Origin: Desulfobacteraceae bacterium
GTDB taxonomy: Bacteria; Desulfobacterota; Desulfobacteria; Desulfobacterales; JAABSP01
NCBI GenBank assembly: GCA_011390345.1
Contig: JAABSP010000035.1
Coordinates: 1-54,806 of the forward strand
Direction of reading: 5' to 3'
DNA length: 54,806 nucleotides
Part shown: piece after piece, positions 24,727 through 33,330 of the stretch
Layout: every line of letters begins with the position of its first letter
How positions within the stretch are numbered: the stretch's first letter is position 1
The notes under the pieces: generated by a model
What the model saw: only the letters and a program-made list of their open reading frames with translations
Database searches by the model: none
Told to the model about the DNA's origin: nothing
Position numbers and translations under genes: made by a program

Positions 24727-25794
24727 TCAGCCGGAGATGAGATAGTAGATGATTCCGGTCAGGATCAGGCTCGACACCCGGAATATCTGCCCCAGCAGCA
24801 GGATCTGGGTTCCCATTTTGGGAGAGAAGATCCCCATGTAGCGGGGAAGCTGGTGGCGAATGGCACGGACCGGAAAGGCGATGATGTTGCCGATGAGCAG
24901 GGCCGCGACGGTCTGACGGGTGGTGAGGACTCCGGCCTCCAGCAGCGCACCCGCGGCCGCAAAGCCCGAGGTGAACTCCGCGGCAAAGCTGATGACGACC
25001 ATGGAAAGTGCCTCCACCGGCATGAAGCGCAGCGCTACAGTATCGGCCAGCCGGTTTTGGGCCCAGGTGAAAAAGCCTGCGGAATTGATCAGAAAGACAA
25101 AGGTGTAGATGGGAATCACCATCAGGGCAACGCTGGTGAACCTGGCGGGGAATCGGTTTTTCACCTGCTTCAGGATCTCTTTGAAGGGGGGGCGTTTTTT
25201 CGGTCGGGGCTGGTCATCTTTGCCGCTATCCCCGGGATCGGTCTTCGGCGGAAGGGTGAAATGGCCGTAGAGGAGAAAGGCGCAGGTCCGGATGAGCGCG
25301 GCGACAAAGGTGATGAGCAGATAGAGGCCGCCGGCAAAGCCGGTGAGGGGCAGCACGATAAAGGTGGTGGTGGGAAGATGGAGAAAGAAGGCCGGGAACT
25401 GATTGACGAAGTTGGATAAAAACAGCTCCTTTTTCGTGATCTTCCCGTCCTCGTAGAACTCCAGCAGCATGGCGTTTGCCGCGGTGCCGGAGAAGAAGGC
25501 CGTGGTAAATGCCGCGCTTGGCCGGTTGCCGAGATGGCTGAACCGGAACAGGGGGCGGGCGATGACCGCGATGGAGCGGGTCCAGCCCCCGGCCTCGATG
25601 ATCTGGCCCGCCAAGAGCCCCATCGCGATGAAGAGCAGCAGCCGCAGCAGGGGGAGCAGCAGGCCCGAGAAGACCTTGGAAATCCCCAGCTCCTCGATCG
25701 CGGCCCCGCCGAACAGCAGCATCAGCAGGGTGATGGCCAGGGAGATGATCAGTGCCCGATACCGGGGCTCAGCCTTCCGATGGGTTTTTGCCAT
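24727..25794 (-). CDS. Gate (nucleoside-recognition) domain membrane protein
   Basis: A 355-residue multi-spanning membrane protein with about eight to ten helices. Two Gate-like halves are visible: LLFIAMGLLAGQIIEAGGWT to AFTTAFFSGTAANAMLLEF, and ALSMVVISFAAEFTSGFAAAG to ALLIGNIIAFPVRAIRH. A charged cytoplasmic loop (about 190-225, DPGDSGKDDQPRPKKRPP) separates them. Gate proteins resemble concentrative nucleoside and other solute transporters. The gene overlaps cbiL by 26 bp, the last gene of the cobalamin operon, so it may move a corrinoid precursor, a nucleoside or a dimethylbenzimidazole-related compound. That link is inferred from position only. Confidence 0.75.
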   Translation of the reverse strand: MAKTHRKAEPRYRALIISLAITLLMLLFGGAAIEELGISKVFSGLLLPLLRLLLFIAMGLLAGQIIEAGGWTRSIAVIARPLFRFSHLGNRPSAAFTTAFFSGTAANAMLLEFYEDGKITKKELFLSNFVNQFPAFFLHLPTTTFIVLPLTGFAGGLYLLITFVAALIRTCAFLLYGHFTLPPKTDPGDSGKDDQPRPKKRPPFKEILKQVKNRFPARFTSVALMVIPIYTFVFLINSAGFFTWAQNRLADTVALRFMPVEALSMVVISFAAEFTSGFAAAGALLEAGVLTTRQTVAALLIGNIIAFPVRAIRHQLPRYMGIFSPKMGTQILLLGQIFRVSSLILTGIIYYLISG

Positions 25795-26506
25795 TCCGGT
25801 GCTTTGCGATGATCAGTGTCCAGTATCCCGGCTCCCGCTGGGCCAGTTGGCGGATATCGGTGACGATCTCCTCCTCGGGAAGGCCGCAGTGAGTGATGCC
25901 GACGCTGGTGGAGAGCATATCGGCCTCCTCCAGGGCTGACGAGATATCCGATACATTCCGATATGCTTTCAAAAAGACCACGTTCTCCGGCTTTCCCCCC
26001 ATGGCCCGGAGCCGGTCTCCGCCCTTGACACCCGATGTGATGAGCAGGGATTCCTCCCCCTCCACGAGCGGCGTATTGAGCCGGGCCGCGGAGGCCTGGT
26101 AGGAGGTGATACCGGGAACCGTCTCCACCGGCAGATCCGGAGCGATGGCCCGGATGTTTTTAAGCACATACCCGAAGGTGGAGTAGGTCATGGGATCGCC
26201 CAGTGTGAGAAAGGCCGCATTCTTTCCCGCTTTGACAGCCGCGACGATCACCTGTGCATTTTCAGCCCATGCTTTACGGGTTTGAGCGGCTTCCAGGGTC
26301 ATGGGAAATCGCAGATGGATCACCGGTGTATCATCCGGGATATGAGGCTTTGCAATATTGACTGCAAGGCTGTATGCATTTTTTGTGGAGGCGGCTGCAT
26401 AGACCAGATCGACCCGGTTCAGGATATTGACCGCTTTCAATGTAATCAGCCCCGGGTCTCCGGGCCCGACGCCTATGCCGTATAATGTCCCTCTTTTCTC
26501 TTTCAT
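25769..26506 (-). CDS. cbiL: Precorrin-2/cobalt-factor II C20-methyltransferase
   Basis: A 245-residue tetrapyrrole methylase. GTLYGIGVGPGDPGLITLKA at the N-terminus is the class signature, with FLTLGDPMTYSTFGYVLK near residue 100 and PVETVPGITSYQASAARL near 128 forming the SAM site. The order CbiL-CbiC-CbiA and the presence of CbiK indicate the anaerobic (early cobalt) pathway, so the likely substrate is cobalt-factor II. It overlaps cbiC by 4 bp. Confidence 0.93.
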   Translation of the reverse strand: MKEKRGTLYGIGVGPGDPGLITLKAVNILNRVDLVYAAASTKNAYSLAVNIAKPHIPDDTPVIHLRFPMTLEAAQTRKAWAENAQVIVAAVKAGKNAAFLTLGDPMTYSTFGYVLKNIRAIAPDLPVETVPGITSYQASAARLNTPLVEGEESLLITSGVKGGDRLRAMGGKPENVVFLKAYRNVSDISSALEEADMLSTSVGITHCGLPEEEIVTDIRQLAQREPGYWTLIIAKHRNGKNPSEG

Positions 26507-27132
26507 ATCTCTTTGTCCTCTTCATATGCAAGTATGGCCAGGGCATTGAGCACGCTGGCCGCCACCGCAGAGCCGCCTTTTCGGCCCACATTGGTGATAT
26601 AGGGATGATCCAGTGCCAACAGCTCGGCCTTGGATTCCGCGGCTTTGACAAAGCCGACCGGCAGTCCGATGATGAGCGCGGGGCTGGCCTCGCCCTTTTG
26701 AACCAGTTCCACCAGCCGGAGCAGCGCGGTGGGCGCGTTGCCGACGATATAGATGCCCCCCTCCATCAGGGAGGCTGCTGCATCCACGGCCGCGGCCGCC
26801 CGTGTGGTTCCGTTTTCCCGGGCCCCCTCGACCACCTCCGGCGCCTTGATGAGGCAGTGGGTCTTGCATCCGAAATGCTCCAGCTCCTTTTTCCGAAGCC
26901 CGGCCCGGGCCATGTCTGTGTCGGTGATGATCGCCTTTCCCCCGCGTAACGCCTCCAGCGCCTTTGTCATGTAATAGGGGTGAAACCGGATCGTCTCCAT
27001 GTATTCGAAATCGGCCGTGGTGTGGATCATCCGGCGCACCACAGACCAGGTGTCCGGCATGAAGAGATGGTCTCCGGCCTCCTTGTCGATGATCTCAAAG
27101 CTCAGTTTTTCAATATCTTCAGGTTTCATCAA
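26503..27132 (-). CDS. cbiC: Precorrin-8X / cobalt-precorrin-8 methylmutase
   Basis: A 209-residue CbiC/CobH protein. The expected catalytic-histidine area is RRMIHTTADFEYMETIRFHP near residues 29-48. IITDTDMARAGLRK, APTALLRLVELV, ALIIGLPVGFVKAAESKAEL and YITNVGRKGGSAVAASVLNA follow in the family order. It moves the C11 methyl group to C12 to give (cobalt-)hydrogenobyrinate/cobyrinate. It is coupled to cbiA (4-bp overlap) and to cbiL (4-bp overlap). Confidence 0.95.
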   Translation of the reverse strand: MMKPEDIEKLSFEIIDKEAGDHLFMPDTWSVVRRMIHTTADFEYMETIRFHPYYMTKALEALRGGKAIITDTDMARAGLRKKELEHFGCKTHCLIKAPEVVEGARENGTTRAAAAVDAAASLMEGGIYIVGNAPTALLRLVELVQKGEASPALIIGLPVGFVKAAESKAELLALDHPYITNVGRKGGSAVAASVLNALAILAYEEDKEI

Positions 27133-28583
27133 TTTTTTTTATAACCTTTCTTCCGGTTTCGATATTCTCTGCAGGCATTTACAAAATCGGAAGCCGCGTC
27201 TGGCCGGCCCCCGAAATGGAGATGGACATAGCTGCCCAGAGTCCGGTTTTTCAAATATCCTTCGGGCCGGGTGGATTCCCCGCGGCGGCCCGTGATCTCA
27301 TAGACCCTCTTCACCTCGCCGCGATCTTCGATTTCGGTTTCGATTTCGGAGTAGTGGAACTCATGGCCCCGGATATGCTCGCCCGCCCTTCCTAGTAGGC
27401 TGTCCCGGGTGAGCCTGACGTCCCGATATCCGAGCGATCGCAGCCGGGGAAGCATTCTTGTGGAGAAGGGAAAGCATCCGGTCATGGGATAGACTTTTCC
27501 GTCCGCATCATAAAGCTGACGGCAGAGGAACATGAATCCGCCGCATTCGCCGTAGATCGGCATTCCGTTTCGGCTTTTCCGCAAAATCTCCTCCCGGAGC
27601 GTTCTGTTCTGCGCCAGCCGGTCCGCGTAGAGTTCCGGATAGCCGCCGCCGAGATAAAGACCGTCGAGGTTTTCCGGAAGCCGATCTCCGGCAATGGGCG
27701 AGAAGGAGACGAGCTGCGCACCAGCCTTTTCCAGCAGGTCGAGGTTGTCCTGATAGTAGAAGCAGAAGGCATTATCTCGGGCGATGCCGATCCTGACCCC
27801 CGGCGCCGGTGATTCTCCGGAAGGGACCGAAGCCGGAACAGAGGAGGGCGGAGAACAGGAGCCGAAATCAGGAGAACCGGAGCCGGGATCGATGGTTTCC
27901 GCCCGATCGAGAAGGTTTGGAATGTCAATGTGGGCTTCGATCAGATCTGCCAATCCCTTGACGTTTTCCGGTCCAAGGGGATGATCCTCCCCAGTGAAGA
28001 GGCCGAGATGCCGTTCGGGAATCTCGATCTTTTGGTCCCGCACGATCCCCCCCAGAATCGGCATCTTCACATTGCCGCTCAATGCCTCCTGCAGATATTC
28101 GAGATGGCGGGGGCTTCCGATCCGGTTGAAGATGACGCCGGCAAATCGCAGATCCGGGTCGAACCGTTCAAACCCCTGAACCAGGGCAGCGGCGCTTCGG
28201 GCCATGCTCCGAGCATCCACCACCAGCAGGACCGGCAGGTTCAGCCATTTGGCCATCTGCGCGGTGGAACCGGCCTCGGTCTTCCCCTCATACCCGTCAA
28301 AGAGTCCCATGACCCCTTCGATGGCCGCGATGTCGGCATCTTCGGTCTGCCGGGCGACCGATGCAAGAGATGCAAGATTGTATGCCTTTGACAGCATCCA
28401 GCCGTCGAGATTTCGGCTCACTCTTCCGGTAACCCGGGTGTGATGCCCCGGATCGATGAAGTCGGGCCCCACTTTGAAGGGCGCAACCCGAATGCCCCGC
28501 CGGGTCAGCGCGGCCATCAGCCCCAGGGCCACGGTGGTCTTTCCGCAGCCGCTGTGGGTTCCTGCGATCACGATCCCCTTCAT
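27129..28583 (-). CDS. cbiA: Cobyrinate a,c-diamide synthase
   Basis: A 484-residue two-domain enzyme. The N-terminal ATPase half has the P-loop AGTHSGCGKTTVALGL at residues 7-22 and FKVGPDFIDPGHH. The C-terminal class I glutamine amidotransferase half has GLYLGGGYPELYADRLAQN, the nucleophile cysteine in PIYGECGGFMFL (near 345) and the histidine late in SYVHLHFGGRP (near 460). It uses glutamine and ATP to amidate the a and c side chains of cobyrinate. A proline/serine-rich insertion (about 245-265, SPPSSVPASVPSGE) lies between the halves. It overlaps the preceding binding-protein gene by 4 bp. Confidence 0.95.
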   Translation of the reverse strand: MKGIVIAGTHSGCGKTTVALGLMAALTRRGIRVAPFKVGPDFIDPGHHTRVTGRVSRNLDGWMLSKAYNLASLASVARQTEDADIAAIEGVMGLFDGYEGKTEAGSTAQMAKWLNLPVLLVVDARSMARSAAALVQGFERFDPDLRFAGVIFNRIGSPRHLEYLQEALSGNVKMPILGGIVRDQKIEIPERHLGLFTGEDHPLGPENVKGLADLIEAHIDIPNLLDRAETIDPGSGSPDFGSCSPPSSVPASVPSGESPAPGVRIGIARDNAFCFYYQDNLDLLEKAGAQLVSFSPIAGDRLPENLDGLYLGGGYPELYADRLAQNRTLREEILRKSRNGMPIYGECGGFMFLCRQLYDADGKVYPMTGCFPFSTRMLPRLRSLGYRDVRLTRDSLLGRAGEHIRGHEFHYSEIETEIEDRGEVKRVYEITGRRGESTRPEGYLKNRTLGSYVHLHFGGRPDAASDFVNACREYRNRKKGYKKN

Positions 28584-29548
28584 TCGAAGACCTCCGGATA
28601 GAGGATTTCGCGGATCTCCCGGATGCCCCGGATCAGGCGCAGGGTGGGCCGGGAGACGATCACCTCGTCGATGAAATGGATATTCTTCTCCCGAACGGCT
28701 CGGATAGCGGAAAATCCGGGCTCATTTACGATGGTCTCCAGATCTGGCCGGTTCATGGTTCCTGTCTGGGCCAGATAGACGTCGATCGCCTCCCCCTTTG
28801 AAAGAATCCGCTCTTTGCCGTAGATCGCGATATTTGTCCCCCGGGAGGGCTCCGCATCCGTTGCCACATTGATTCCGCCTGCCGTCTCCAGCGCGAAGAT
28901 CGCCACGGAATCCGGGGAAAAGGTCTTCATCCGGCTGTGGATCGCCTCGAAATAGACCCGCTTTTTCAAAGAGATGGTTTCTGTGACGGCTTTGATCTCT
29001 CCAACGGCCTTTTCGAACCCCGCAATCATTTCAGCGGCCCGATCTGCTTTCCCGGTCAGAATTCCCAATATCCGCCAGTAGACAAACATCTCCTCCACGG
29101 TGGAGGGCTGCAGAGAGACGACAGTGATCCCGCTCTTTTCCAGCCGGTTTATCAGTTGGAAACAGCCCCGGTCGATCATGGGCCGGATCAGCACCAGATC
29201 GGGCCCTGCCGCCAGAAACTTTTCAAAATCCTCCCTGTAGGAGAAGGTCGGCTTTTTCAGTGCTTCGGGCGGATAGACCTCGTTGGGGGTGACGCCGATG
29301 ATCTCCGTATCCAGCCCCAGCGCAAATAGGTTTTCGGTGTGGGCGCCGTAGAGAGATATGATGCGGGAGAAAGGCTTTTCCACGGTGATATTCCGGCCGT
29401 TCTGGTCGGTGATGGTTTTTCCTTCGATATCGAAGGAACCGGTGTATGCAACTGCATTCCCGCAGAGAACCGACAGACCCAAACAAAGGAAAAACAGCAG
29501 AAAAGCAAATGGTTTTAAAGGGTATATTCTGTTCGTCTGGTTCTTCAT
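28580..29548 (-). CDS. ABC transporter substrate-binding protein (cobalamin/metal-chelate type, BtuF-like)
   Basis: A 322-residue class III periplasmic binding protein. The signal peptide has the hydrophobic core PFAFLLFFLCLGLSVLCGNA. RIISLYGAHTENLFALGLD is followed by PDLVLIRPMIDRGCFQLINR, a helical backbone, and a second lobe ending RLIRGIREIREILYPEVFE. This family binds cobalamin, haem, siderophores or metal chelates. It probably feeds the permease and ATPase encoded upstream in the same operon, although two unrelated genes lie between. The ATG at 29548 directly follows the TAG of the RloB-like gene (TAGCATG), implying translation coupled to it. There is no strong ribosome site of its own. 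Confidence 0.85.
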   Translation of the reverse strand: MKNQTNRIYPLKPFAFLLFFLCLGLSVLCGNAVAYTGSFDIEGKTITDQNGRNITVEKPFSRIISLYGAHTENLFALGLDTEIIGVTPNEVYPPEALKKPTFSYREDFEKFLAAGPDLVLIRPMIDRGCFQLINRLEKSGITVVSLQPSTVEEMFVYWRILGILTGKADRAAEMIAGFEKAVGEIKAVTETISLKKRVYFEAIHSRMKTFSPDSVAIFALETAGGINVATDAEPSRGTNIAIYGKERILSKGEAIDVYLAQTGTMNRPDLETIVNEPGFSAIRAVREKNIHFIDEVIVSRPTLRLIRGIREIREILYPEVFE

Positions 29549-29549
29549 G

Positions 29550-30131
29550 CTATGATGAGATTGCCGGCGCGGTAAGAATTCTTTCCACCACTTTGTATAC
29601 ATGAGTTCCAATGGATGCAGGCCATCGTTCACTTGCATCAGGGGTCAATGCTTTCGCCCTTTGGACAGCTTCGGAAATGTGATCCCGAAATACATCCGGA
29701 TCGAGTCTTGAAGAATTATAGCTGCCGATGGTTTCTCTCAATAACTGCTTCAATTCCCTACAGGCTGTGATCGCTGTTCTGACGTCATCCAGATGCAGAT
29801 AGAGCCAGACTTCAAAGCAGGGGTTGCTGACGGCCATGAAATATCCTTTTTGACCGGCTTCTTTTGTGATTCCGGATAGTTTTCGCTCCCCCCATCGATC
29901 CGTGTCGATCATCAGCCAGAGTTCGTCCTCCTGTCCGATCTGATACTCCAGCGCATAGCCATCGAGCCTTTGGAGAATGTATTCGGGCGCGGATCGATTG
30001 TCCTCCGAAGGAATGACGACCACCTGTACCTTTGGATTGTTGAAGATTTCGAAATACTGCTTTTCGGTTCTGCGGCCTTCGGCTGCCTTCGGGTCAACGC
30101 CATCAGCAGATGCCTTGATTTTCCTTTTCAT
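29550..30131 (-). CDS. RloB-like protein (Toprim-type nuclease-like partner of AAA ATPase)
   Basis: A 193-residue protein with the RloB-family pattern. A glutamate motif AEGRRTEKQYFEIF near residue 15 is followed by an acidic LWLMIDTDRWGE near 70-81 and the hallmark SNPCFEVWLYLHLDDV near 99-114. This E...DxD layout resembles the Toprim/OLD-type metal site, so a nuclease or related role is likely. The start overlaps the AAA ATPase gene (ATG at 30131, 29 bp inside it; a TTG at 30143 is an alternative). An ATPase plus RloB pair is the composition of the lactococcal abortive-infection system AbiL and of related two-gene anti-phage loci. Here it sits inside a B12/metal transport operon. Confidence 0.8.
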   Translation of the reverse strand: MKRKIKASADGVDPKAAEGRRTEKQYFEIFNNPKVQVVVIPSEDNRSAPEYILQRLDGYALEYQIGQEDELWLMIDTDRWGERKLSGITKEAGQKGYFMAVSNPCFEVWLYLHLDDVRTAITACRELKQLLRETIGSYNSSRLDPDVFRDHISEAVQRAKALTPDASERWPASIGTHVYKVVERILTAPAISS

Positions 30132-31494
30132 CGATCCAGCCAAGCCTTTCCATGTTCCCTAGAAAAGGAATTGCGCCAAACCGCCCCTTCAAATAGCCGT
30201 TTTGTATATCCAGATCCGGCCGAACCTTGAATTCGGCCAGTGAAAAAAGATGAGATGCTCCATCTCTATCCTTTTCCACAAACCAGATTTCGTCCTTTCG
30301 GAAAAGCCGCAGATCCAGCAGGTTGGCTTCATGGGTTATCAGGATCAGTTGTCGATTCTCTTTTTTGATGTGCCCTTGAAGATATAATTCAATCAATGAT
30401 ATTGTCAAATTGGGATGCAGTCTTCTGTCCAACTCGTCGATAAGGTAGACTTTTTCATTTTCCCACAAATCGGCAAATGCAGGAGCTAAATGAATCAGCC
30501 GCTGGGTTCCTTCGGATTCCTCTTCAATCTGGAAATCGATTAATTGATCCTCGGCTCCCCGATGGCACATTTTTAATTTTACCAGAACCGACTGCCCATC
30601 CTCTTTTCTGGAGATTGTATATTGATTCCTCCCATCGAAAATCAAGATCCCTTTTTTATCCAATTTATCGAGCTGATTCAGCTTATCGATGATCTGCTGT
30701 TTCTTGTTAGCCGGAATATCGGGAAACTGCCGATCCATGTCCAGAGCTTCGACTGTGGTTGAAATCGTTTCAATACCAGTATCGGCCAGTTTCAGCAGCT
30801 CGCAGATATACCCGTTGAATTTTTTATCCTGTTCCGCACGCAGTTCCAAGGCGGAATATCTTGAATTGGGGCTCAGGATGACCAGCGAATATTTGAACCA
30901 CTGCATCACTGGAACGATTTCCGGAATATTCCGGTTGAATGCCTCCGTGAGAAAAAGCTGATTTGCCCTTGTCCCTTCCATCTCGAAATTGTAACGGTCA
31001 AATTTTTTCTTCGATGATCTCCTCACCAGAGAAGGGCCAAAGGAATATCTGTTCTTTCCGTTCTTGGTGGTTATCCTTTCGAACATCTTCTTGAAATTGC
31101 GATTCGATTTGACAAAAAGCCATTCCTCATGGATTCCGGAGCTGTCCAGGGCAAATCCGTAATCGAAGATTCGACCGTCATGATAGATGAGGAACTGGAA
31201 CCTGCTGGGTCGATCTGCGGCATCGGCATCGAGCCGGAAGGGATGGGTGGAGATCGTCTCATCGCCCCTTGTGCCGTAAAGGATCAGATCCCTTGCAAAT
31301 TCGATGCTGTTGATGAGATTCGACTTGCCCGATGCATTCGCGCCATAGATGGCCGATACCTTCAACAGATCGACGCTCGGTTGCGTGATACGCTGGATAT
31401 GATCCTCATGCCTTGGCTCATCTCCGGCAATCAGGTTGAAGACCGTCTCTTCCCTGAATGAATAGAAATTTTCGACAATGAATTGGATCAGCAT
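30103..31494 (-). CDS. AAA-family ATPase of the RloA/AbiLi (AAA_15/21) type
   Basis: 463 residues. The N-terminal strand LIQFIVENFYSFREETVFNL leads to Walker A IYGANASGKSNLINSIEFA near residue 50. The C-terminal half has the ABC-like signature EESEGTQRLIHLAPAFADL near 348, Walker B VYLIDELDRRLHPNLT near 372 and the H-loop LILITHEANLLDLRLF near 400. A long central helical part separates the two halves, as in SMC/Rad50/OLD-like ATPases. No nuclease domain is fused to it, and the RloB-like gene just downstream supplies the putative effector. The start overlaps the end of the ABC-importer ATPase gene by 7 bp. The pair is therefore co-transcribed with cobalamin genes under the riboswitch. Confidence 0.88.
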   Translation of the reverse strand: MLIQFIVENFYSFREETVFNLIAGDEPRHEDHIQRITQPSVDLLKVSAIYGANASGKSNLINSIEFARDLILYGTRGDETISTHPFRLDADAADRPSRFQFLIYHDGRIFDYGFALDSSGIHEEWLFVKSNRNFKKMFERITTKNGKNRYSFGPSLVRRSSKKKFDRYNFEMEGTRANQLFLTEAFNRNIPEIVPVMQWFKYSLVILSPNSRYSALELRAEQDKKFNGYICELLKLADTGIETISTTVEALDMDRQFPDIPANKKQQIIDKLNQLDKLDKKGILIFDGRNQYTISRKEDGQSVLVKLKMCHRGAEDQLIDFQIEEESEGTQRLIHLAPAFADLWENEKVYLIDELDRRLHPNLTISLIELYLQGHIKKENRQLILITHEANLLDLRLFRKDEIWFVEKDRDGASHLFSLAEFKVRPDLDIQNGYLKGRFGAIPFLGNMERLGWIDEKENQGIC

Positions 31495-32273
31495 CCTTGG
31501 CCCCTTCGAAAAGTCACCTGTTTCGCCCCGGAAAAATCATCATCGGCAACTTTGGCTTTCACGCCATAGATCCGCTGTAGATTCTCCGGTGTAAGAACCG
31601 CAGGCGTGGGGCCTGCGGCCGCAACCGTGCCTTCCTTCATAAAGATCATTTCCTCGCAGAAGAGAGCCGCGAAGTTGATTTCCTGCATCACCGAGATCAC
31701 CGTCTTCCCCTGTTTACCCACCCCTTGGGCTGCAATCTCGAGCAGGCTAAGCACATGGTTGATGTCGAGGTTGGCTGTTGCTTCGTCCAGGATCAGCACC
31801 GGCGTATCCTGCGCCAGAGCCCGGGCAAAGACCACCCGCTGCCGTTCTCCGCCGCTCAACTCGGAGATGTACCGGTCCGAAAATCCGGCCGTTTCAGTCA
31901 TTTCCATCACCGATTCCACAATTTCCATGTCCTGAGCAGACGGCCTTGAAAACCGGGGAATGTGCGGATACCGCCCCATTAGCACCACCTCCTTTGACGT
32001 AAAGGGAAAATTGATATGGTAGTTCTGGGGCACAAGGGCCATCTCCCGTGCGATCTCCGGCCGGGTCCATTTTCCGATCGGCTTTCCCCCATATCGGATC
32101 TCCCCCGACTCTGATTTCAGATGGCCGCAGAGCAGATCGAGCAGCGTGCTCTTTCCGCAGCCGTTGGGCCCCAATATTCCGTAGAAGCGGCCCGGAGAAA
32201 GCGATAGGCTGAGATCCCGGATCACCGGGCTTTCCCCATAGCTGAACGTCAGGTTTTGCGCGGTAAAGGGCAT
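31488..32273 (-). CDS. ABC transporter ATP-binding protein (cobalamin/Fe-siderophore class)
   Basis: A 261-residue ATPase of the FecE/BtuD class. Walker A is GILGPNGCGKSTLLDLLCG near residues 33-51, the signature is ELSGGERQRVVFARALAQD near 139, Walker B is VLILDEATANLDINH and the switch histidine is replaced by glutamine (TVISVMQEINFAALF). The usual residue after VISV.HD is histidine, so VMQ is unusual and may weaken hydrolysis. It follows the permease gene by 4 bp and overlaps the AAA ATPase by 7 bp. Confidence 0.9.
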   Translation of the reverse strand: MPFTAQNLTFSYGESPVIRDLSLSLSPGRFYGILGPNGCGKSTLLDLLCGHLKSESGEIRYGGKPIGKWTRPEIAREMALVPQNYHINFPFTSKEVVLMGRYPHIPRFSRPSAQDMEIVESVMEMTETAGFSDRYISELSGGERQRVVFARALAQDTPVLILDEATANLDINHVLSLLEIAAQGVGKQGKTVISVMQEINFAALFCEEMIFMKEGTVAAAGPTPAVLTPENLQRIYGVKAKVADDDFSGAKQVTFRRGQGC

Positions 32274-32277
32274 GCAT

Positions 32278-33327
32278 CTAAAACCCGGTGCGCGCCATCT
32301 GGCGTCTTCGGAAGATGTAGCAGAAAAAGGGGCCGCCGATCAGCGCGGTCAGCACCCCGATGGGAACCTCCCCCGGAAGGACGGCCCGCACCAGGGTATC
32401 TGCGGTCAACAGCAGGATCGCGCCGGCAAAGAGGCAGACCGGCAGCAGTCGCCGGTTGTCGGGCCCCGTGATCCCCCGCATCATGTGCGGAATCAGAAGC
32501 CCCACAAATCCGATGATGCCGGATACGGAGACGCAGACCGCGGTCAACAGGGATGCGGTCAGCAGCAGAATCAGCATCACCTTTCCCGTCTCCACTCCAA
32601 GGGATGCTGCGCTCTTCGTTCCAAGCGCCATCAGATTGAGATCCCTGGAAAAGAAGAGAAAGACCCCGAGGCCAAAAAAAAGCGCGATTCCGGTCAGCCC
32701 CGCGTCGGTCCATGTCCGGGAGGTGAAGCTGCCCATGAGCCAGAAGATGATTACCGAGACCTGCTCGTCGGCCAGATATTTCAAAAAGCTGATGCCGGCA
32801 GCCAATATCGAGGCCACGATGATCCCCGACAGGATCAGGTTATTGGAGGAGAAGCCGCCGGCCGATGACGAGAGATAGATCACGAATGCAAGGGTTCCGA
32901 TGCCGCCGATAAACGCGAACAGCGGCACGGCAACTGTCTGGGGCAGGCCAGTGTCAAAGAGAAGCGCGACCGCGGCCCCGAACGCGGCCCCGGCAGAAAC
33001 GCCGAGGGTGTAAGGATCTGCAAGAGGATTGAGCAGAAGCCCCTGGAAGACCACCCCTGATATGGACAGCCCCGCGCCAACGGCAGCCGCGGTCAGAATC
33101 CTCGGCAGCCGCACATCCGTCACCACCACCTGATGGAGCGGATCGATGCCGGAGATTTGGCCATCTGCGCCTGCGGCCTTTCCCGCGATGATCCTTGCGG
33201 TGTCGGAAAAAGGGATTTTGATATATCCCATTCCGGCCGACAGGACGATCAGCCCCGCCAGCAGCAGCCCCAGAAGGAGCAGTTCCAGAGCGGTCTTCCG
33301 CCGCGGTATCCGAAAAATCCCGGCCAT
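32278..33327 (-). CDS. FecCD/BtuC-type ABC transporter permease
   Basis: A 349-residue permease of about ten helices. Family landmarks are VRLPRILTAAAVGAGLSISG near residue 72, VVFQGLLLNPLADPYTLGVS near 92, FVGLLIPHMMRGITGPDNRR near 263 (cytoplasmic coupling helix) and ELPIGVLTALIGGPFF-like ending (EVPIGVLTALIGGPFFCYIF). AGGAG precedes the ATG directly. It lies 3 bp after cbiK, so translation may be coupled. Together with the ATPase and binding protein it forms one importer for a corrinoid, haem or metal chelate. Confidence 0.92.
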   Translation of the reverse strand: MAGIFRIPRRKTALELLLLGLLLAGLIVLSAGMGYIKIPFSDTARIIAGKAAGADGQISGIDPLHQVVVTDVRLPRILTAAAVGAGLSISGVVFQGLLLNPLADPYTLGVSAGAAFGAAVALLFDTGLPQTVAVPLFAFIGGIGTLAFVIYLSSSAGGFSSNNLILSGIIVASILAAGISFLKYLADEQVSVIIFWLMGSFTSRTWTDAGLTGIALFFGLGVFLFFSRDLNLMALGTKSAASLGVETGKVMLILLLTASLLTAVCVSVSGIIGFVGLLIPHMMRGITGPDNRRLLPVCLFAGAILLLTADTLVRAVLPGEVPIGVLTALIGGPFFCYIFRRRQMARTGF

Positions 33328-33330
33328 CTC

